Assembly (NCBI GenBank): GCA_016206925.1
Contig: JACQQS010000042.1
Span: 1 to 44,065 of the forward strand
Length of the DNA stretch: 44,065 nt
Source of the DNA: Candidatus Omnitrophota bacterium
GTDB lineage: Bacteria > Omnitrophota > Omnitrophia > Omnitrophales > JACQQS01
Reading direction: 5' to 3'
In this document: positions 42,301-44,065 of the stretch, one piece after another
Layout of the letters: every line of letters starts with the position of its first letter
Numbering within the stretch: position 1 is the first letter of the stretch
The notes under the pieces: generated by a model
Database searches by the model: none
What the model saw: only the letters and a program-made list of their open reading frames with translations
Told to the model about the DNA's origin: nothing
Program-made: the position numbers and the translations under genes

Positions 42301-44065
42301 TCTTTTTAACAGAGGCACAAGTTATCGATGATGACGGGGATGGAATAAACGACCGGCTTTTGATTAATTTGAGTCCAACATTTTCCGCTTTCACTGATGC
42401 CGCCCAGTTCTTTGACAACGCCAACGCTATTTTTGATATGTTGACTACCGCCTTCAATACCGAAACAACCAAAAGAGATATTTTTAATCAAGACAGCATT
42501 CTAAACGGTATTTTCAGCTATTTCGCAGAAAATATCGATGAAGTTTTGAAAGGAATGTTTACCGAGGATGAAAACGGCCGGCTGGCATTCACATCTTTAT
42601 TGGGCGTGACGCGTGCCGATTTCTTTACCAATCTCACTTTCCTGGATGCCAACTCCGGATTTCAGCAGATGTTTAATCCTATAGACCAGGAGTTGCTGAA
42701 TATATTCCTGCGTAATCCTGATTTGGCCGGAGTATTCAGCTTCTTCTCGACCCGAATGCGCGATGTCGACGGCGACGGTGATCCCGATTTTATTTTTACA
42801 ACGCAGCCGGGCGGAGAACCCCAGCCATTTGCCATCGGGCAATTCAATATCAATGTCGCTTCCTCCTTTGCCCAACTCGCCGAACGTTTCGAAGGGGTTG
42901 AGCTTCTTTTGCGCCTTCTAAACGATGATGAAACTTTATTCAGACCGCCGTTTGCGGATGCAACACTTTTCTTTAACGCGCTCAATTTCATTTCCAACCT
43001 GCCGGAATTCAATGCGCTCATGGATCCGAATGCGCCGCCGGTTATTGACGAGTTGAATATGTTTAATTTGTTCCTCCGCGGCGCGGGTTTGGATACCCGA
43101 GCCACTCCGGAACAATCCCACCGCGCCTCCGCCATACTTGCTTATATCGCCAGCCAGGCCCAGCGCGCCGAAGTCATTCGCGATGCTAACGGAAATGTGA
43201 CGGGATACGTTCTTCGTTTCCTTAACGCGGATGGAACGCCGTTTGATGCGCCTGCCGTCGTAAACGCCCGCGATTTCTTCCTCTTACACACGCTCATCGC
43301 CAATACAACAGGATTCCAGCGATTGATCCAAAGCAATGTGGCGATTTTTAACGAGATGACATTTGCCCAGATCATAGAACAAGCCGGTAGCGACGATCCT
43401 AACATCCGCAGTAGAAACCTCGCCTACCTCGGCTGGTTGTCCGGAACATTACAACACAGTTTCGTGACCCAAACCGATGCCCAGGGCAACGTCACGGGAT
43501 GGAAGATACGTTTCTTTGAGACTAACCCGGACGGCAGCATTAAGCAGGATGAGGATGGCAATCCGATTCCATTCGCAGGTTTTCCTACAATGGACGGGAA
43601 CATCGCTTTCTCGCTTCTGCTCGCCATATCTCATACAGACGCGGTCATCCGTCTCGTCGACAGCAACGTTCCCATTGTTTCCGGACTAACATTCCGCGAC
43701 ATCATTACGGCAGCAGGTGATGATGCCAATCCTGCCCTTCAATCTAAAGCGCTCGCCTATCTCGGTTTCCTTACCAATACGGTACAGCATTCGTTGGTTA
43801 CCGAAAGGGATGCTGACGGCAATGTCACGGGATGGAAGATACGTTTCTTTGAAACCAATCCCGACGGCAGTACCAAGCTCGATGCGGACGGCAATCCGAT
43901 ACCATTCCCAGGTGCGCCCGAAATAGACGGACCGGAATGGGCAGCGCTCACACTGGCCATATCCCATACCGACAGCTTTACTAAGCTCTCGTCAAGCAAT
44001 ACCGCCATTCTCGGTGACAAGACATTCCTAGATATTCTGGCCGATGCGGGATCAAAGGATACAAC
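33315..44065 (+). CDS. Giant secreted or envelope protein, 3' end beyond the window
   Basis: ATG 33315 follows AAAGG (33302-33306) at eight bases. Reading every codon to the window end gives 3583 codons with no stop, so the protein is longer than that. Residues 1-34 form a signal peptide (WLRFLSLTITTIFTLTSISWAGG). A Tiki/ChaN-like region follows (about 60-560). Then come long charged helical stretches (about 800-1180), hydrophobic clusters (1188-1251, 1394-1436, 1502-1556, 1673-1718), more helical and proline-rich linkers to about 2800, an EF-hand pair (2955-2980), and divergent repeats from about 2990 to the edge. Two in-frame REP-like DNA insertions lie at about 760-805 and 2811-2846. Function is unknown. 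Omnitrophota are known for such giant genes, but homology is not proven here. Confidence 0.9.
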   Translation, partial: MQIWQDKRFRPWLRFLSLTITTIFTLTSISWAGGENLLSQFSSIGKTGSNFSFEQNLLKELYIPDKIGRIQTLYQGSGEQVVVHIQDAHASADAQRNIAWILENLHKNYKLNLVNVEGDEGDIDTAMLAAFPHQGAKDILFNHLLQKGQITGPEFLAVTQRIPILIHGIDNLELYEKNRAAFILALEFRQKDEEKLYELRRSLSAIRSKIYSDELKEFTARYEGFKRDPKFVSGYVEYLIDQARKLNISTYDFRNVHDLITLTSLEKEIDFQRAESEIDTFADEIKSGLSQPVLTRFLSNTLRYKMNQLTPDSYFRYLARERSSFPMDSDRYANLRKFLDYTDTYNRIGPDLFTEITELESAIKNKLFRSEEEVKLDTFFRQLEILEKLFAFTMTKDDVLAFYSFRRQLKMTSFVEFIAEQNRLHNLKLPLPEKLDEIDRHIPMIEKFYQAALERDEVLVQNALSKMETRKQKLSVIITGGFHTAGIQHFLQEKNISHAVITPHISSIDEAGERALYEEAVQGKPTPIEAVLYEAYRMPHQSSLSDPRFQLAKASYFVHFNGGYRAHLQKIAEAGFDQAAKQIQIKPVFWTSVVLAQLNAIARSFFSEEIDLNQSFEQYWNLIHEVGLLAGDLNDKSERKKRKEDYSGLHSFLFGIDETGFPLRVGSSDVRVFRGPKLADGYIVMTASRGISVNEKANRVTQRLNIDDVPGNRFLSEIRINEVQMPGRTRPEELGISVFLVNEQTYAHITQLANKFHAAGAPRRPRGTAAPSGRPPLSQAASRPGIAGQDARPAHMGTTPQKDKHVTSPEFVRATGLMDRMNRSLFAIENVLSGIDEDAIATGIATKSDAGGLRRQLQSALGNIARQNRLVETNRSELMALYASLSAHERDAIQAGFGDLAKKRDELGKGVSALRTLLNDLAEKPVEPLAASGFGAKKPAAKPDDNSAQAIREALKVLRESIAETRSRTKEVLTEFENAQAKVNLVIAIRQQLTPVKSARDRAHKLISSPPGDLSVDQFFDMRRELNESSAGLDQARETLIENLANEFAGKMESVVLAAVQKAEGIRKPIDAEIARIQELIKLLPKTDETNAGALTDELQNITQEFNSVLASAIPAAKGAATYEAEFRTIVRNAMRSAQANSKSTAAELNKKWRGVKREGRFHAVQYQKAAAAPAQPLREASRTMRTLSWILRIGTAVAAIIFLWPFANLISVWLAGTIFHSVAVVWTSYFGIAATGFLISEIILYAARLSAQIITPLIFRQNARALDGIYDTIIQTGKNPTNRALPRPTPLSSQKEILAYIAEHIGEDPLPALNDIARNKGFESIFEVPKKDLWLIAREIDRSNENYHYAMHKKEIMEKKAPKQLLTQFYRHRHTQDGKKVAFHIALWRGFKAWFTALAHSPLGAAWAIISLPYHLAESFLLGYFIPKMLWIYGTRSNALMHNEIFRIAQYHLPEVEPARARQSIVVSLAWSLAQLFRHMFWDESAVVRGLTAFINKRTFLYLISGAGGYFLYALLPATFLAAPVPFIGTIGLFKFFTMSAYLSSVITVTALYLPRKVEQRQQELIGIQWKQDIASTTEVHINALSEETRKSIAALGDYLRHPKFLEAHHKVIESIRQKSPEEQAQAQAFMQERLLPLIEKKMLNLPNVADYAALREHYLPDAKGPPHHWWIAIPFIGSLLRWISSPLALKSFFDLIKNPLFWLELLAWNAPGMSLMLPLEIEYFLKGAAWIDTELGDIGGKYFEHINTDEEAMLKAAATRPTVHGKIDAMIDVAIADRRESPSEHDLLTFFVNDAHFKELSDAINIASAAAGEEIVGPPAPTAAEQFQSALEAEARKFKFLSIAAHAIEVDALNIAHDLGTALSPAQDVIKLRERAYEAIGSPEKLESMGMRDIQTLLGAHDFARAIEPAEQADKVRRTFFDTIDKIKRQFGIEKESVKKDQAKHPETKSFEFLAKTWKKITPYVSGGAVALQSYLPVLGHQAENLNELARVSGLALAAAADKGREISDEWQMGQKLRDAAKFIVFGMPVPASPLESLFDISPDTLSSDDVAHRIEEAVKARPDDSFARSVLPSEILELLRSSLQIEESSLTQEQQNQLIKWSEGISVLLNAKAPDLLAASTRELPPPPPEIPEPLNEAELSKHIETVLYQPADDDRSPRSIANGASRILLGKVSVVPFDGALDEIERAIKEFLDQRRSREQALLRVRPELTPLNLNSWANRVADSTQLYTWYSGIPDRILRDTNADGTLDAVIKAHIVSPADLATTIRLMYDARDAIGAGKAERRLEVLLDRIIRMPKRNDGLLYSAYDLKGKPTQNAIPDPAGTRAVIETVNRLAEGRTFEGSWYLRHINLNRLIRSAKRHLPDARDLNYVHYQLDGNKLTSDEKQVLESKIASALENAVSEESKRISESHTAAKPEIYVDHAGFRRDWTEALAGIIHETITKPPATPAADIEASTKVPEALAQRESRAKTKTPSKAVTPAAIRTVPAEDDEGVTRLQEWLESESEVVDKIKTDPRKKYIAEAARIIVESELTNRAREATEKGRDTLAVPFEQEELVDAWIFLLADEQRVINMTDDEYFAVVKDLANNFRKNAELTKPEAIPETLPSAPAIPPTVSKDLPTIGEMDSEAKRLLAAEDESRRIAAGDHVYTLTGLVDRAADYAAEVKLEDIRGKQIEKLAELYKPMLKAYLNAKFTPIQRPRFIPDPQKQGRDAQLPPKASPLVKIFERAFLPEAAQEIGSMISSPKETIGKMGARLKAVTSEPPAKPVREKSAKEKQITELLALHLTKGLPPFLAGILDFREQQGEANVIPALSRGRHAFHSSRGVPPRIAGQDVWPTQLGLAMTTPSLVTTHGTSAIGSSQSLSSYLASDLAVKPFTAFQMPITPPFAPALSSVTAQAPSSALAATESGAVAGGGDIPIPGVDFVPATWAFFVQIPSVIEFFDIDISRFDANQDGVLQSDEITDTNNDGQINEADLLPLTNQIVGEGEVNFFLTEAQVIDDDGDGINDRLLINLSPTFSAFTDAAQFFDNANAIFDMLTTAFNTETTKRDIFNQDSILNGIFSYFAENIDEVLKGMFTEDENGRLAFTSLLGVTRADFFTNLTFLDANSGFQQMFNPIDQELLNIFLRNPDLAGVFSFFSTRMRDVDGDGDPDFIFTTQPGGEPQPFAIGQFNINVASSFAQLAERFEGVELLLRLLNDDETLFRPPFADATLFFNALNFISNLPEFNALMDPNAPPVIDELNMFNLFLRGAGLDTRATPEQSHRASAILAYIASQAQRAEVIRDANGNVTGYVLRFLNADGTPFDAPAVVNARDFFLLHTLIANTTGFQRLIQSNVAIFNEMTFAQIIEQAGSDDPNIRSRNLAYLGWLSGTLQHSFVTQTDAQGNVTGWKIRFFETNPDGSIKQDEDGNPIPFAGFPTMDGNIAFSLLLAISHTDAVIRLVDSNVPIVSGLTFRDIITAAGDDANPALQSKALAYLGFLTNTVQHSLVTERDADGNVTGWKIRFFETNPDGSTKLDADGNPIPFPGAPEIDGPEWAALTLAISHTDSFTKLSSSNTAILGDKTFLDILADAGSKDT
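33540..34840 (+). other. Tiki/ChaN/TraB-like N-terminal region of the giant protein
   Basis: Residues about 76-508 contain VVVHIQDAH (HIQDAH at 84-89), LVNVEGDEG (NVEG at 115-118), and near the end VIITGGFHTAGI (GGFHT at 480-484) followed by ISHAVITPHI. The pattern of a buried H-x-x-D-x-H strand, a V-E-G strand and a late G-G-x-H strand resembles the Tiki/ChaN/TraB superfamily of haem-uptake and metalloprotease-like proteins. This is pattern recognition from memory, with moderate confidence. A long helical insert separates the halves. Confidence 0.45.
35654..35705. repeat. Palindromic repeat element, copy 1, inside coding sequence
   Basis: This 52-base unit begins GGCGTCCCGCCCCGGA and contains the hairpin GCCGGGCA-GGA-TGCCCGGC. 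A second copy lies at 41799-41849. Just upstream, GCCGCGC (35597-35603) pairs with GCGCGGC (35609-35615), so the whole stretch 35590-35720 is a GC-rich hairpin island. It is translated in frame as RPGIAGQDARPAHMG without breaking the giant gene. Confidence 0.75.
36876..38469 (+). other. Internal hydrophobic clusters of the giant protein
   Basis: Four clusters look membrane-embedded: residues 1188-1251 (GTAVAAIIFLWPFANLISVW, then TGFLISEIILYAARL), 1394-1436 (SPLGAAWAIISLPYHLAESF), 1502-1556 (TFLYLISGAGGYFLYALLP, then TVTALYL) and 1673-1718 (WWIAIPFIGSLLRWI to WLELLAWNAPGMSLML). Aromatic and glycine content is high. They imply about six to nine spans, so the product may be membrane-anchored with the repeat part exposed. 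Confidence 0.6.
41751..41778. repeat. REP-like hairpin inside the giant gene
   Basis: GTCATTCCCGCG pairs with CGCGGGGACGAC across a CTTT loop; only one A-C mismatch and one G-T pair occur in a 12-base stem. The core CATTCCCGCG is the classic arm of palindromic repeats spread between genes in many bacteria. Here it is read in frame as part of VIPALSRGRH. Confidence 0.7.
41799..41849. repeat. Palindromic repeat element, copy 2, inside coding sequence
   Basis: This copy shares GGCGTCCCGCCCCGGA, GCCGG, CAGGATG, GGCCT and TGGGA with copy 1 at 35654-35705. Its hairpin, GCCGGACA-GGA-TGTTTGGC, keeps pairing through G-T and A-T changes. With the preceding CCGG it also forms CCGGGGCG-TCC-CGCCCCGG (41795-41813). 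The translation PPRIAGQDVWPTQLG matches copy 1 in the same frame from IAGQD onward. Confidence 0.75.
42177..42254 (+). other. EF-hand or dockerin-like calcium-binding pair in the giant protein
   Basis: Residues 2955-2966 read DANQDGVLQSDE and 2969-2980 read DTNNDGQINEAD, two consecutive loops with D-x-N-x-D-G-x-[IL] spacing. Further DDDGDG (residues about 3010-3015) and DVDGDGDPD loops follow downstream. This marks the beginning of the repeat region and suggests a calcium-dependent extracellular fold. Confidence 0.65.
43191..44065 (+). repeat. Tandem repeats of about 98-111 residues at the 3' edge
   Basis: G-N-V-T-G motifs start at 43191, 43485 and 43818, giving spacings of 294 and 333 bases. 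Each unit has the order GNVTG-[YW]-xx-RF, DGNPIPF, LAISHTD or an equivalent helix, TF-x-[DQ]-I, and LAYLG-x-L with Q-H. The last two units share 29 identical bases (43491-43519 and 43824-43852), a sign of recent duplication. The third copy is cut by the window edge. More degenerate copies appear upstream from about 42340. Confidence 0.8.

Noticed and set aside
33820-43926. Many short open frames on both strands between 33.8 and 43.9 kb taken as separate genes or as a decayed gene
   Set aside because: All lie in other frames. Frame 0 is continuously open and shows domain and repeat structure, so they are shadows of the giant gene.
43191-44065. Regular repeats at the right edge as a CRISPR array
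   Set aside because: Periods are 294-333 bases, in frame and protein-coding, with no short identical repeats and unique spacers.

Overview
The window looks like chromosomal DNA from a Gram-negative bacterium with an outer membrane: it has TolC-type and RND efflux genes, a lipoprotein-like gene and an RseP/CdsA/UppS envelope operon. A single reading frame of more than 3,580 codons that runs off the right edge, with signal peptide, membrane segments and secreted-type repeats, suggests a lineage known for giant genes, such as Omnitrophota (former OP3). That placement is inference from gene style, not a database match.

Layout. (1) 18-3714: tRNA-Gly(GCC), then tig, clpP and serA, closed by a probable terminator. 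(2) 3794-10628: purA-uppS-cdsA-dxr-rseP-proS, a housekeeping operon in which every junction is a 4-base ATGA overlap. (3) 10709-13322: a clear promoter followed by a degenerate histidine-kinase-like ATPase, a possible lipoprotein, a thioredoxin-like protein and a DUF2203-type protein. (4) 13439-22874: an extended -10 promoter followed by seven closely packed genes: a small excisionase-like HTH protein; a fusion of an SRPBCC lipid-binding domain to a full-length acyl-ACP reductase (AAR) homologue; a class III aminotransferase; a formyltransferase-fold enzyme; and a sensory set made of a giant hybrid kinase with two kinase cores, a GAF kinase and an orphan receiver. (5) 22895-32950: an XRE-cupin regulator divergent from an efflux operon of a TolC-like protein, an adaptor and two different RND pumps, with repeated TACCGTA boxes between the divergent promoters. 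(6) 32951-33314: a 26-base perfect palindrome, a strong promoter and a structured leader ending in a terminator-like hairpin. (7) 33315-44065: the giant open reading frame, read codon by codon without a stop.

How it fits together. Block 4 reads as a small lipid pathway with its own signalling: AAR would give a fatty aldehyde, the aminotransferase an amine, and the formyltransferase an N-formyl product. The chemistry of each family is established; the combined pathway is inference. Block 7 is the largest unexplained object. It has a Tiki/ChaN-like N-terminal region, several internal hydrophobic clusters, two in-frame insertions of REP-like palindromic DNA, an EF-hand pair and, at the right edge, tandem repeats of about 100-111 residues that presumably continue beyond the window.
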